A DNA stretch of 61,862 bases from a virus (IMGVR_UViG_3300037502_000606:1-61862), one strand, 5' to 3'. Counted from the stretch's first letter, positions 1 through 7,684 are shown. Notes: a model not told the origin generated them from the letters alone. Translations and numbers: made by a program.

Positions 1-77
1 TAAACCTGTGCCGCGATGAGTAGCCATTGAAAAACGTTGCCGTCTCTCTTTGGGTCATACACCGGGGCCTTGATCAC
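1..77 (-). CDS. small conserved phage protein, left-end partial copy
   Basis: This is the first 25 codons of the small GTG-started protein whose full copy is at 61517-61681; the window edge cuts it. The 77 bases are identical to the right-hand copy. The GTG overlaps the stop codon of the endonuclease gene by four bases (GTGA), just as in the other copy it overlaps the stop of the uninterrupted basic protein gene. It is listed only because it shows that the two ends of the window are the same locus. Confidence 0.7.
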   Translation of the reverse strand, partial: MIKAPVYDPKRDGNVFQWLLIAAQV

Positions 78-535
78 TTATAACCGCCGTAACTTCCAAA
101 CATGTTTAAGTATTCGATGGCATTTTGCAAAATTTTTGGATCATCTTTGAACATGCCTAACGCCCTATTGCACTGCTTACACAAAACACCGCGAAACTCA
201 TCTGTATGGTGATTGTGATCAATTGCGCTATCAATCAACTCTATTTCTATTTTGCAAATTGCACAACACTCTTCTTGTCTTTCGTAAGCGTCTATTAACT
301 GTTCTGGTGTGATTCCTCTGCGGGCGCAACGCTTTGCTAATGTCCAACTATCTTTATCCCTGTACTCACGAACCCGGTCTGGATTTTGTTCTGTCCAGCG
401 TCTGTGTTCTTTGTATAGGCATGAATTGCACCTGCTTTTAAATAAATGTGTTTGGCTACCACCACGACTACGATAAGCCGTAAGTGGCTTTTCCTCGCCG
501 CACATAGTACAAACTTTAACTTCGGTATCCACCAC
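74..535 (-). CDS. HNH/endonuclease VII-like homing nuclease
   Basis: The 153-residue protein resembles the T4 recombination endonuclease VII family of His-Me-finger nucleases. It has a CxxC pair at 9/12, another at 36/39, a zinc-type pair CAIC at 91-94 matched by CKQC at 119-122, and the catalytic DHNH at 106-109, followed by the family's NRALG. It starts at a GTG inside the 3' end of the neighbouring basic-protein gene, in another frame. Its last residues, GGYK, are encoded by the sequence that ends the uninterrupted neighbour at 61678. The uninterrupted allele shows it is a dispensable insertion, so a freestanding homing function is likely. DNA cleavage is inferred from family motifs. Confidence 0.85.
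   Translation of the reverse strand: MVDTEVKVCTMCGEEKPLTAYRSRGGSQTHLFKSRCNSCLYKEHRRWTEQNPDRVREYRDKDSWTLAKRCARRGITPEQLIDAYERQEECCAICKIEIELIDSAIDHNHHTDEFRGVLCKQCNRALGMFKDDPKILQNAIEYLNMFGSYGGYK
90..534 (-). mobile_element. 445-bp endonuclease insertion, polymorphic
   Basis: Comparing the left end with the right end of the window gives an offset of 61604 to the left of this segment and 61159 to its right, a 445-base length difference. The segment is almost exactly the endonuclease reading frame. No terminal inverted repeats or target duplication are obvious, which suits a homing endonuclease gene rather than an insertion sequence. The exact edges are uncertain by a few bases because GGY codons are shared by both sides. 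Confidence 0.8.
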
Positions 536-803
536 CAGCAGCCTTATATTTCTTAGCTAAGAGTTGGCTTTTCCTCGCTGACCATTGGCCCGCAGCAGTC
601 CCTTGAGTCGCGGAACCTTTAATTTGCTCAAAGAGCTGCTTACGCATTGAAGGCTTCGTATAAACGCCTGCTTCATTGACGCGAGACTTAACCTTCCCAC
701 CGTCTTTGAAAGTAGTGAATTTATCGCCATCTTTCCGCCTTCCTATTTTGGCTTCTGGCATCTTTGAAGGGCGAATATCGCCCATTCCGCGAGACGGCCT
801 CAT
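516..803 (-). CDS. small conserved basic virion-region protein
   Basis: The 95-residue lysine- and glycine-rich protein begins MRPSRGMGDI and carries the stretch GQWSARKSQLLAKKYKAAGG, typical of a small protein repeatedly found beside structural genes in uncultured podoviruses. Its function is unknown. It lies one base from the next basic protein gene (804). Its 3' end has been replaced by the endonuclease insertion: here it ends GGGYRS, whereas the empty allele at 61678 ends AKGGGYK. The insertion therefore preserves nearly all of the protein. Confidence 0.8.
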   Translation of the reverse strand: MRPSRGMGDIRPSKMPEAKIGRRKDGDKFTTFKDGGKVKSRVNEAGVYTKPSMRKQLFEQIKGSATQGTAAGQWSARKSQLLAKKYKAAGGGYRS

Positions 804-1157
804 TTAGCACTTACCACCATAGCGCATCTTGGTCATGCCGCCTTTGGCCATTTTGCCTTTACCGTCGGCAGCGAAAGCAGGAACAGACTTGCCGCCTTTC
901 ATAACCATGGGCATCTTTCCGCCTTCAGCCATCTTGATCATCTTGCCCTTGGTCTTGCCTTTGGTAGCAACACCGTCTTTGCTAGGAGCAGCGGTCTTAA
1001 CTTTTCCCATCTTAGAAGCACCCATACCACCCATTGACATCTTCTTCATCGTAAATTCCTTTCCAACAGATTGAGGGACACCAACTTTTTTGGCAAACGC
1101 TGGATTGTTCGCCACGGCCTGCATAAATCTTTCCTGCTTTTTTGTCTTGGCAGGCAT
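804..1157 (-). CDS. Lys/Met/Gly-rich basic protein
   Basis: The 117-residue protein opens with PAKTKKQERFMQAVANNPAF, a start seen in many small phage proteins. It then becomes a low-complexity run of Lys, Met and Gly, with a KGKTKGK motif near residue 70 that resembles the C-termini of the next two upstream genes. It is strongly basic with no catalytic motif. It overlaps its upstream neighbour by one base, so the genes are co-transcribed. A packaged DNA-associated protein is possible but not shown. Confidence 0.75.
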   Translation of the reverse strand: MPAKTKKQERFMQAVANNPAFAKKVGVPQSVGKEFTMKKMSMGGMGASKMGKVKTAAPSKDGVATKGKTKGKMIKMAEGGKMPMVMKGGKSVPAFAADGKGKMAKGGMTKMRYGGKC

Positions 1158-1438
1158 TACACCATCCGACCTTTAGTCTTACCACGAACGGCGCATCCAT
1201 CTGCGCGTTTGGATGCTGAAGAAATTACTCCGCCGCTTGCTTTCTTTTCAGCTTCTTTTGGTGGTTCTTTGGATGCTTGCTTAGGACCGTAGTAATGCTC
1301 CTGGGTAAACCCAAGGCGATCACCAAGCTCGCTGGCTTTTACCGTAGCGGCTTTAATGCCACTCTTGATACCAAGAAAGTCATCTTCGATCTTGGCTTCT
1401 TTGATCTTCTTGGTACGGCTTGAGTCTTTGTTTTCCAT
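1157..1438 (-). CDS. small basic protein with RGKTKGR tail
   Basis: The 93-residue protein has a charged N-terminus rich in Lys and Glu and ends in SASKRADGCAVRGKTKGRMV. That tail closely matches the end of the neighbouring 1438-2073 protein. The gene overlaps its neighbours on each side by one base. Its function is unknown. The shared tail in otherwise unrelated proteins suggests a common sorting or binding signal. Confidence 0.75.
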   Translation of the reverse strand: MENKDSSRTKKIKEAKIEDDFLGIKSGIKAATVKASELGDRLGFTQEHYYGPKQASKEPPKEAEKKASGGVISSASKRADGCAVRGKTKGRMV

Positions 1439-2073
1439 CAGATGATCCTTCCACGGGTTTTGCCGCGCTGGGCGATACCGTCTGCACGTTTAGATGCCAC
1501 CATGCCACCAGACTTCATGCCGGTAGCTTGCTCACGCATACGAGTTCTGAACGCCTCTGCCTTGCGGGCTAGACGCTGAGATCCAGTCTGAGTGTCTTCT
1601 TTCTTACGAGCCTGTTCTTTCATGTAAGACTCGCGCTCTTTGGCGGTTGCTGCGGCACGTTTAGCGGCTGCTGAAGCGTCCTTATCTTGCTCGTATGCCC
1701 TACGCTCATCCCGAATGTTGGAAGCGGTCAGAGCGGCTTCCATGCGGTCAATATCTTGTCCAGAAGGCCCCATTCCCATCTTTGGTTGGGCAGGCGCTCC
1801 ACGACGAGTTAATCCACGCTGAGCATTTAGATAGTCACGCAGGTTATCGAACCCTGCCTTCTTCATCTGCTCTTTGGTAACTACCGGGGCTTTGGCTGCG
1901 GGACGGCTTTTTGCCATCTCTGCCATGGCCATCTCACGACGGTCACGCTCATCAACCTGGTCGTTTCGACTAATTGCACCAGACGCGTTTCTAGCGCCGC
2001 TAAAGTAATCTACGTCGTCACCCTGATACGGGTTTAGACCACCAGCTTCAAAACGTTTGGTTTTACGTTTCAT
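1438..2073 (-). CDS. charged helical protein with RGKTRGR tail
   Basis: This 211-residue protein begins MKRKTKRFEAGG. Its centre is dominated by Arg, Lys, Glu and Ala (roughly residues 40-190), which should form long helices. It ends VASKRADGIAQRGKTRGRII, the same kind of tail as the 1157-1438 protein. No enzyme motif is visible. It overlaps the 2070 gene by four bases. A virion or scaffold-associated role is inferred from position only. Confidence 0.75.
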   Translation of the reverse strand: MKRKTKRFEAGGLNPYQGDDVDYFSGARNASGAISRNDQVDERDRREMAMAEMAKSRPAAKAPVVTKEQMKKAGFDNLRDYLNAQRGLTRRGAPAQPKMGMGPSGQDIDRMEAALTASNIRDERRAYEQDKDASAAAKRAAATAKERESYMKEQARKKEDTQTGSQRLARKAEAFRTRMREQATGMKSGGMVASKRADGIAQRGKTRGRII

Positions 2074-2318
2074 GGTTTCCTCTGCGCCATCGCGTCAAGT
2101 TTGGCCTCTAGTCTGCGGAAGCCATCGTCAAAGTGTTCACGGATCTTGTCCAGATCTTGCCGCACTTCAGCACGGGTAATGTGGTCACGGGCTACTTCCT
2201 CCCGAGTCCTGTTAAGCAGGATGCTCAAGCGGTTGAGTTCATCGAACTTGCCCTTAAGCATCATTCCCATAATCGCCACTATCGCGGATAAGGCGATATT
2301 CCAAAGCATCATCTCCAT
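2070..2318 (-). CDS. small membrane-anchored coiled-coil protein
   Basis: The 82-residue protein has one predicted N-terminal membrane segment (about residues 3-21, WNIALSAIVAIMGMML) followed by a charged helical region with heptad-like spacing. This is the layout of a type II membrane protein with an exposed coiled coil. A spanin-like or holin-accessory role is possible, but the lysis genes lie elsewhere (48280-49594). It overlaps the 1438 gene by four bases. Confidence 0.7.
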   Translation of the reverse strand: MEMMLWNIALSAIVAIMGMMLKGKFDELNRLSILLNRTREEVARDHITRAEVRQDLDKIREHFDDGFRRLEAKLDAMAQRKP

Positions 2319-2573
2319 TTAGCACTTCCATGCTCGTAAGGATTTGTTAATCCGAGAGTTCGGGTCGTTAGCTGTCTTGGCTGAAGTCAGCTTCTTCTTC
2401 ATGCCGGTCATTCTGGCGCAAAAAGACTTTTTACGAGCACCACCTTCAGGCTGCGGCGCTTTAAGACCAGGCTTGCCAGGATTGGCAGCGTTATAGGAAG
2501 CTCGACCCTTGGCGTTCAAACCGCCCTTGGGATTTTTGCCTTCTTTACGCTGCCAGGCTGGTGTCTTTGCCAT
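2319..2573 (-). CDS. DUF6321-like small basic protein
   Basis: The 84-residue protein starts AKTPAWQRKEGKNPKGGLNA and ends NDPNSRINKSLRAWKC, with FCARMTGMKKKLT in the middle. I recognise this as a very widespread small protein of marine and freshwater phages, annotated DUF6321 as I recall. Its function is unknown. It sits directly after a structural gene (two-base gap). Confidence 0.8.
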   Translation of the reverse strand: MAKTPAWQRKEGKNPKGGLNAKGRASYNAANPGKPGLKAPQPEGGARKKSFCARMTGMKKKLTSAKTANDPNSRINKSLRAWKC

Positions 2574-2575
2574 GA

Positions 2576-3157
2576 TTAGCTACACAGAATGGTTGCTGAA
2601 CCGACCTGCGTCAGAGCTACCGTCGCATAGTCGTTGAGCGTATATGTCGCCACAATCCCCTCGCCAGGCACCCACACGTTAAACGCATTTGCTCCAGATC
2701 CAGCCGGGCTAAGGACGTTCAATACTTTGCGGGAATCACTGTACCGGGTAATGATCACTGACCCAGCCGTGGTTGCGCCGGTGTAGTACAAGCCACGAAT
2801 ACGACACTTAGGCAGAGCCAGGCCAGACAGGCCGATACTGACATTGTTAGCCGAAGTTGCGCTTGGAGTAATAGACGTTACTGAAGCAAAATAGTTGGTG
2901 CTAGTTACGGTATTTGAATCTACGCCCGTAATCACCTCAGTAAGTTGCTGCCCATCCATGCCTATACCAACCACCGTGAAATCGGTAATAGCGTCATCTC
3001 CATCTGAAGTCACTGTGACTTTTGCCCCAGCCCCGTTAAATGGAAGGTTCTCACTGGTCAATGTGAGCGCGGCAGCGACAGCAATAGGCCCAGCCGTTCT
3101 TAAAGCGGTTGCGCTATTGTTCCACGTAGCCGACCAAACATCAGACTGCATGCCCAT
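2576..3157 (-). CDS. beta-rich structural protein of the head module
   Basis: The 193-residue protein is rich in Ser, Thr, Val and Ala, with alternating polar and hydrophobic residues typical of beta-sandwich virion proteins. It has no enzyme motif. An SD-like GGAG lies eight bases before the chosen ATG; a second in-frame ATG follows two codons later. It overlaps the small gene at 3141 by 17 bases. A capsid decoration or fibre role is inferred from composition and location. Confidence 0.7.
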   Translation of the reverse strand: MGMQSDVWSATWNNSATALRTAGPIAVAAALTLTSENLPFNGAGAKVTVTSDGDDAITDFTVVGIGMDGQQLTEVITGVDSNTVTSTNYFASVTSITPSATSANNVSIGLSGLALPKCRIRGLYYTGATTAGSVIITRYSDSRKVLNVLSPAGSGANAFNVWVPGEGIVATYTLNDYATVALTQVGSATILCS

Positions 3158-3362
3158 TTTGTATCTCCGAGATCGGCACTGGGTCAGGTAGACCTAAGTC
3201 CGAAAATTTCAATCCTTCTTCTTCAGGAAGATCAAGACGCGCCAACAAAGCCTGCATGGTGTCTATTGAAGCCTGGGAAGCAACGGCCACATCATGCGCG
3301 TGGTCACGTTGCTGTTCCATTTTCTTGATCTCGGCTAGAAGAAACTCTTTAGTAATTTCCAT
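3141..3362 (-). CDS. small helical protein, unknown
   Basis: The 73-residue acidic protein has a helical N-terminal half (EITKEFLLAEIKKMEQQRDH), resembling small chaperone-like or coiled-coil proteins found next to decoration proteins. It is not recognised further. Its ATG touches the stop codon of the upstream gene, so the two are probably translationally coupled. Confidence 0.65.
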   Translation of the reverse strand: MEITKEFLLAEIKKMEQQRDHAHDVAVASQASIDTMQALLARLDLPEEEGLKFSDLGLPDPVPISEIQNGHAV

Positions 3363-3937
3363 TAGGCCGCGTTAGATACCATGAGGTAGTACGGGGTACC
3401 AGAGGCGTTCTTAATGGCAATAACGTGAGATACAGCGGCAGACGACTGAGTTGCGATCATGGCATTAGGCAGAACCGCAAACGTGCCAATCGTGCCCGTA
3501 CCAGAGTTCGTGCAACGAATGTACGAAGCATTGGTCCAGGTGCCACCAGAAGCAAAGTCAGAATCAAGCTGGAGAGCTGCAATGGTGCCGCCAGGATTCG
3601 TGGACGTTCCACCAAGGGTCAGACGCAGAGCATTACCGGCCCCGGAGATCGTTCCAGATCCATTAATGGACAGGGAGATATGAGCGCCGTTGATTGTGCC
3701 GCCGGTTGCGCCATTTGCACCAGTTACGCGGGTCAGGAACCGTGCAGTCTCACCAGAACCAGTAGAGGTAAAGGTCAGACGGCTGTAGTTCAGACGAACG
3801 TCACCAGTAGTATTCGAGGCCGAAACGTAGGAAGAGGAAACGTTTGATGCGGTGGTTACTGCAATCTCATCGGTTGCGGTACCAGAGATAAAGCCGTTAT
3901 CCGACGCGACTGGGCCGGAGAAGGTAGTGCGGGCCAT
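3362..3937 (-). CDS. head decoration-type structural protein
   Basis: The start is set at the ATG encoding MARTTFSGPVASDNGF because AGGAGG lies about six bases upstream; a longer reading from 3961 lacks such a site. The 191-residue protein is rich in Thr, Ser, Gly and Asn and predicted all-beta. The MARTTFSGPV opening is common in small virion proteins encoded near the capsid gene. The exact role is not known; decoration protein is the best guess. Confidence 0.7.
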   Translation of the reverse strand: MARTTFSGPVASDNGFISGTATDEIAVTTASNVSSSYVSASNTTGDVRLNYSRLTFTSTGSGETARFLTRVTGANGATGGTINGAHISLSINGSGTISGAGNALRLTLGGTSTNPGGTIAALQLDSDFASGGTWTNASYIRCTNSGTGTIGTFAVLPNAMIATQSSAAVSHVIAIKNASGTPYYLMVSNAA

Positions 3938-4035
3938 TAAAGCCTCCTTGTGTAGTAGCACATTCCCATGCCGTCTCTACTAAGTCTGCTAGGCCAGTCT
4001 GCATGGGTGGTAAATCCTAGACTTACCTCTTTGTA

Positions 4036-4617
4036 TCAGGGATTAGGGAGGGAGTCAAGGATCTTGTTTGACTTACGCAAGTTTTCATCTTGCGTCATGA
4101 TTTGTAAGTTCTTCAAAGTGTGTAGGCCGCACACCACGTCGCTTATTAACGGGTAAATATGATCCACGACATAACGGACCCCGGTAAGTTTGGTTAGTCG
4201 CTGCGCTTCCAGGTATAGCTGCCGAATAGCCTTCTTCTCTTCTGGCCCAACCCACTTTGGCGTAGCAGCTCTATGCCGACGCTTACGGACACTGGTGAGT
4301 GCTTTGTAAAGCTCGGGATTTGCCGCTTTGTATTTATCTTTATATGCACGTACCTCTTGGTGTGGCCTGGCCGCTGCCCTAGCCTTCACTGCCTCTTTGT
4401 TTTTCTCGTAATACCTACGACCAGCCGCTTTTGATGCCTCCGATTTAGGCTTCTCTTTGCGGCGTTCGTTATCAATCTCCCAGTCTTCTTTCATGCACTC
4501 AACGCACACGCCTTTTAGCTTACGAAGTGCTATGTGCCCTCTTACACAAGGCTTTCCTGTGAAGTAGTGTGTGGCGCCCTGGGATTTTGCATCTGCTCTG
4601 TTGATTGGGTAGTCCAT
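4036..4617 (-). CDS. freestanding HNH endonuclease
   Basis: The 193-residue protein has an N-terminal zinc-finger-like half (CVRGH near residue 24, CVECM near 39), a basic middle, and a C-terminal HNH-type core with VVDHIYPL (about 149-156) and NLQIMTQDEN (about 169-178). A good ribosome site (AGGAGA) precedes the ATG. It sits between the capsid gene's terminator and the 3362 gene, so it interrupts the head module without breaking a gene, as freestanding homing endonucleases often do. Its target is unknown. Confidence 0.8.
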   Translation of the reverse strand: MDYPINRADAKSQGATHYFTGKPCVRGHIALRKLKGVCVECMKEDWEIDNERRKEKPKSEASKAAGRRYYEKNKEAVKARAAARPHQEVRAYKDKYKAANPELYKALTSVRKRRHRAATPKWVGPEEKKAIRQLYLEAQRLTKLTGVRYVVDHIYPLISDVVCGLHTLKNLQIMTQDENLRKSNKILDSLPNP

Positions 4618-4652
4618 GATCTCTCCTGTTAATTACGACACGAGAAATAATA

Positions 4653-4680
4653 GCACAAAACAAAGGGGGCCGAAGCCCCC
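4653..4680 (-). terminator. rho-independent terminator after the capsid gene
   Basis: On the minus strand a perfect GGGGGC-TTCG-GCCCCC hairpin (4680-4665) is followed by TTTGTTTTG, 25 bases after the major capsid stop codon. The stable UUCG loop and U-rich tail make a convincing terminator. It would let capsid mRNA accumulate over the genes downstream. Confidence 0.85.
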
Positions 4681-4705
4681 TCTGCAACCCGCATAAATAC
4701 TGGGT

Positions 4706-5611
4706 TTAGCCCTGGGAACCGTACATCCCGAGTGGGTCACTCCAGCCAAAGCTGTAGCGCTCGCGGGACTTGTAACGAACGTTCCCTGTATCAAAATCCC
4801 CGTCCATTGAGTTCTGCAAAGGAACCCGAACGAAGTGCTTCATACCATTGGGTACGTCCGTGGTAAGGAACCAGGCGTTGGTATCCGTCAAGAAGTGGTT
4901 AATGGTGTATCCCTCGGGGATCGAACCATTGTTCTTGATGGCGTTGATGTCGTTGTCAGCCGTACCAACACGCAGCTCAGTCTCAAGGAGACGGGTAGCC
5001 ACGAACTGGAGTGCGGGGGGAACAACGAGCTTCTTGGGCCGAGCGGCAATCAGCAACCCGCGCTCATCCGTCCAAGCGGCGATCTGAATGACGGCGTTCT
5101 CAAGAGAAGTCTCGTTCAGGTCCGTGGGGGTGGTGGGGATGTTGCTGTTGGTGCCGCCAGATACCAGCGGGTGTGCGTTAGAGAACAGGGCAACTCCGTC
5201 ACCACCGGGGTAGTTGGAGTCAAAGCCGTTGTTCAGTACCGCAGCCGCTTTCACCTGCTTGGTGTAAGCCATAGCACGGGCCAGAGCTTTGGTGTAACGA
5301 GCAGACAGGCTGTCGTACAGGTTGTCCTCGATGGCCTCTTCGGTCAGCGAGAAACCCAGAGCAATGGTTTCGTGGTTATAGCGAGCCGTCCAGGCTTCCT
5401 GGGCATTGTCATAAGCGATGGCCGAACCTTCGTTCTTGACCGGCGCTGCTGAGAAGCCAGAGAGCTTGGTTTCCTCTTCGAAAGAACGCTCGGAAGTCTC
5501 GGTTTCGTAGACTTCTTTGTGCTCTTCGCCGTAGCGAGCATACTCCATACCGAACAGTGCGTTCAGGCCAGGGAGAAGCTCTTTCAGTAGTTGTGCGCGT
5601 GAAATAGCCAT
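4706..5611 (-). CDS. major capsid protein
   Basis: The 301-residue protein resembles Mu gpT-like/HK97-fold major head proteins. It has a helical N-terminus with an FEEETKLSGF segment, an EEAIEDNLYD spine-helix region near residues 91-100, a TDERGLLIAARPKKLVVPP strand region near residues 180-200, and a C-terminus ending in RERYSFGWSDPLGMYG. Length and position (after portal and scaffold, with its own terminator) fit. There is no sign of a prohead protease gene nearby, so N-terminal processing is not expected. Confidence 0.85.
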   Translation of the reverse strand: MAISRAQLLKELLPGLNALFGMEYARYGEEHKEVYETETSERSFEEETKLSGFSAAPVKNEGSAIAYDNAQEAWTARYNHETIALGFSLTEEAIEDNLYDSLSARYTKALARAMAYTKQVKAAAVLNNGFDSNYPGGDGVALFSNAHPLVSGGTNSNIPTTPTDLNETSLENAVIQIAAWTDERGLLIAARPKKLVVPPALQFVATRLLETELRVGTADNDINAIKNNGSIPEGYTINHFLTDTNAWFLTTDVPNGMKHFVRVPLQNSMDGDFDTGNVRYKSRERYSFGWSDPLGMYGSQG

Positions 5612-5623
5612 TTAAATTTCTCC

Positions 5624-6244
5624 TTAAGCCGTGTAAGCAGTACCGGTCAGCGCCGTGTATTGCGGGTCGTTGATCTTGACGATCACTTCGGGGTAAAGGA
5701 CAACGCCACTTACCACCTTAGAGGTGTCAGGAACAACAGCAATCACACGGAACGGAAGCGTGGTAGCAGCACCAGCGCCGTTAGCCGGAAGCACAACAGA
5801 AGATCCAGAATCGCCAGTGGTGGCGGAACCGGTACCATAAACAGTCGCTACGTTGGCACCAACGATGGTCTGGTTCGCACCAGTAACCACGGCAGTGTCA
5901 CCAGAAGTGGTGATAGCAACTTTGAACGCTGCGAAGGGATCAACCACTACGTAGGCAATCGCTTCAGTAACAGCGGTGCCGGGATAGTATTGAGCCTGGA
6001 CAGTTTGTCCCTGAGAGTTCTTGTACTGGCAACCCATGAAGACACCAACGATGGTGCCGGAAGTGGTAGCGCCAGACAACTCGATAGAACCGCCCGCAAC
6101 AACTTTAACCGTGTCACCGAAGTAGATGGCCGTGTTGTAGGTGCCAGCAATACGAATTTGCTGCGTTGCACCTGCATACGGTAGACCATCGATCCGGTTA
6201 ACAGGCCTAAAGCCGTAGGGCTTACTAATAGTAGGATAAGCCAT
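5624..6244 (-). CDS. capsid-associated structural protein
   Basis: The 206-residue, Ala/Val/Thr/Gly-rich protein is predicted all-beta and starts MAYPTISKPYGFRPVNRIDG, a recognisable opening of head-associated proteins encoded immediately before the major capsid gene in several podoviruses. It ends 12 bases before the capsid gene. Head decoration or fibre function is likely but not demonstrated. Confidence 0.75.
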   Translation of the reverse strand: MAYPTISKPYGFRPVNRIDGLPYAGATQQIRIAGTYNTAIYFGDTVKVVAGGSIELSGATTSGTIVGVFMGCQYKNSQGQTVQAQYYPGTAVTEAIAYVVVDPFAAFKVAITTSGDTAVVTGANQTIVGANVATVYGTGSATTGDSGSSVVLPANGAGAATTLPFRVIAVVPDTSKVVSGVVLYPEVIVKINDPQYTALTGTAYTA

Positions 6245-6261
6245 TTGTTAACTCCTAAGAT

Positions 6262-6714
6262 TTAAGTTCCTTTACCAAAGCTACTCGACGATTTCCGCTC
6301 TTTAAAGATTGGCATCCTCGGATCGCTTTGCCGCATAAGGGTGTTGTCAACAGCCTCCGTCTGAGCTTGGGTCTGGCCACGAAAGTGATTAGCTCTCTGC
6401 TCAACCAGCTCTTCAGGGGTTTTGCATAACAACAACCCGCCGATCTCAATGTTGTCCTTAAAACGACTATTGGGATCTAGTAACAGTTTGAATTTCGGTT
6501 GTTCCTCGATACGAACCGGCTCCCATCCCTCTCGCATTTTGGACGAAAGGTTACGTGGGTCAGCCTGATTCAACATGGAAACACGAATCCAACGATACGC
6601 ATACCCAGCTTCTTTGTCTGGCTCGGGGAGTAACTCCGCTGGCACCCACTGTTTTGGACGCTCGGTTGTTGCTCGGGTTGCTACATCGCGTGAAGCTCTA
6701 ATTTGTTCAGCCAT
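6262..6714 (-). CDS. conserved head-module protein
   Basis: The start at MAEQIRASRD is chosen because GGAGG lies seven to eight bases upstream, overlapping the end of the scaffold gene by eight bases. The 150-residue protein contains PKQWVPAELLPEPD and a C-terminal SDPRMPIFKERKSSSSFGKG segment. I recognise it as a conserved neighbour of capsid genes but know no function. A minor capsid or assembly role is inferred from position. Confidence 0.7.
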   Translation of the reverse strand: MAEQIRASRDVATRATTERPKQWVPAELLPEPDKEAGYAYRWIRVSMLNQADPRNLSSKMREGWEPVRIEEQPKFKLLLDPNSRFKDNIEIGGLLLCKTPEELVEQRANHFRGQTQAQTEAVDNTLMRQSDPRMPIFKERKSSSSFGKGT

Positions 6715-7672
6715 TTTGGGCCTCCAATTTACGTAGTTCAACGGCATACTGTTCAGGGGTCAATCCAAACTTCTTCGCCAGTGCTACTTGGCTCGCTTTC
6801 AGCCTGATCCTATTTGGGGCTGTGCTGCGAACTGCTGGGGCGACCACTGTGCTCGGTTTTGTACGATCAGTTTTTGCCTTTTGAACCTCCGGCTCCTCGG
6901 CACCGAAATGCTCTGGAAACCGTTTGCGAATTGTTCTGTCCAAAATCGCGTAATACTCGTCAGACCCAATCTCCACTTCCCCCGACTTCTTGAGCTTTTC
7001 GTGTAGCCCTAGAGCAGTCGCGGTCATTTCGTCATCCTCGCCATACCAAGGGTTGCGTTCTTGCCACGCAGTGAGCTTGGGATTAGGCCGGGCGACGGGC
7101 GCCTGGGTCTCATAATTATTTTGTACCTGAAAATTTTCTTCTTGTAAAGTAGGCATTTGGAAGTGCTGTGCTTGCATAGACCGAATATGGGCCTCTTGCA
7201 GTGCCTTTTGCGCCTCTAATACCTTGTCAGAATCACCAGAATCATAGGCTTCTTTATAAGCCTGTTCGGCCATTTTGAGCTTTAAACTGGCCGCTTCTTG
7301 AAGAGTTGTTGCGTATTCTTTGCCGCCTGTATCCAGCATCTGCTTGATACGCTTATTCTCATTCATTAGCTTCTGGGCAAATTGAATTGCTTCTTGTTGC
7401 TCACGATAAGCAGCCTCTTTCTCGCGGCGCTCGTCGTGCCAGACCTTTCGCATCTGCTTGAGTTTTTGTTTAACTTCCTCGTCGTATGCCTCAAGGTCAT
7501 CTTTCTCTAATTCTTCCTTAAGGGGCATAGGGAGAGGCTGTCGGCCCCGATCATCCGGTGGAGTATCGTCTTCTATTTCCACCTCGACTTTATCGTCAGA
7601 GGTTTCCATAGTGACGCTTAACTCTTGTTTTTCGTCGGGGAACTGAAAATCATTTTTCTCTAATTCAGGCAT
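6707..7672 (-). CDS. scaffolding protein
   Basis: The 321-residue protein is acidic and Glu/Lys/Gln-rich, with long predicted coiled coils (about residues 50-190), a proline-containing linker, and a basic helical C-terminus (about 275-320, IRLKASQVALAKKFGLTPEQ). That is the usual architecture of podoviral scaffolds, where a basic C-terminal helix-turn-helix binds capsid. An AGGAGG site precedes the ATG. It sits between the portal/co-chaperonin genes and the capsid gene, as expected. Confidence 0.8.
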   Translation of the reverse strand: MPELEKNDFQFPDEKQELSVTMETSDDKVEVEIEDDTPPDDRGRQPLPMPLKEELEKDDLEAYDEEVKQKLKQMRKVWHDERREKEAAYREQQEAIQFAQKLMNENKRIKQMLDTGGKEYATTLQEAASLKLKMAEQAYKEAYDSGDSDKVLEAQKALQEAHIRSMQAQHFQMPTLQEENFQVQNNYETQAPVARPNPKLTAWQERNPWYGEDDEMTATALGLHEKLKKSGEVEIGSDEYYAILDRTIRKRFPEHFGAEEPEVQKAKTDRTKPSTVVAPAVRSTAPNRIRLKASQVALAKKFGLTPEQYAVELRKLEAQNG

Positions 7673-7684
7673 CTTGTCCTCCTG

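Larger units (their letters stand above)
1..703. repeat. terminal redundancy, left copy (with insertion)
   Basis: Bases 1-89 equal 61605-61693 and bases 581-703 equal 61740-61862, base for base. Between them the left copy has 445 extra bases plus about 48 bases of diverged flank. Seen directly: the two ends are one locus in two allelic states. The likely reading is a circular, or circularly permuted, genome whose assembly ran past its start and stopped because the two alleles differ. A true 258-base direct terminal repeat is less likely, since the two copies would normally be identical. Confidence 0.9.

Noticed and set aside
4835-5452. A 205-codon open frame opposite the major capsid gene
   Set aside because: It is a shadow of the capsid gene on the other strand, with low-complexity Val/Gly composition and no ribosome site.
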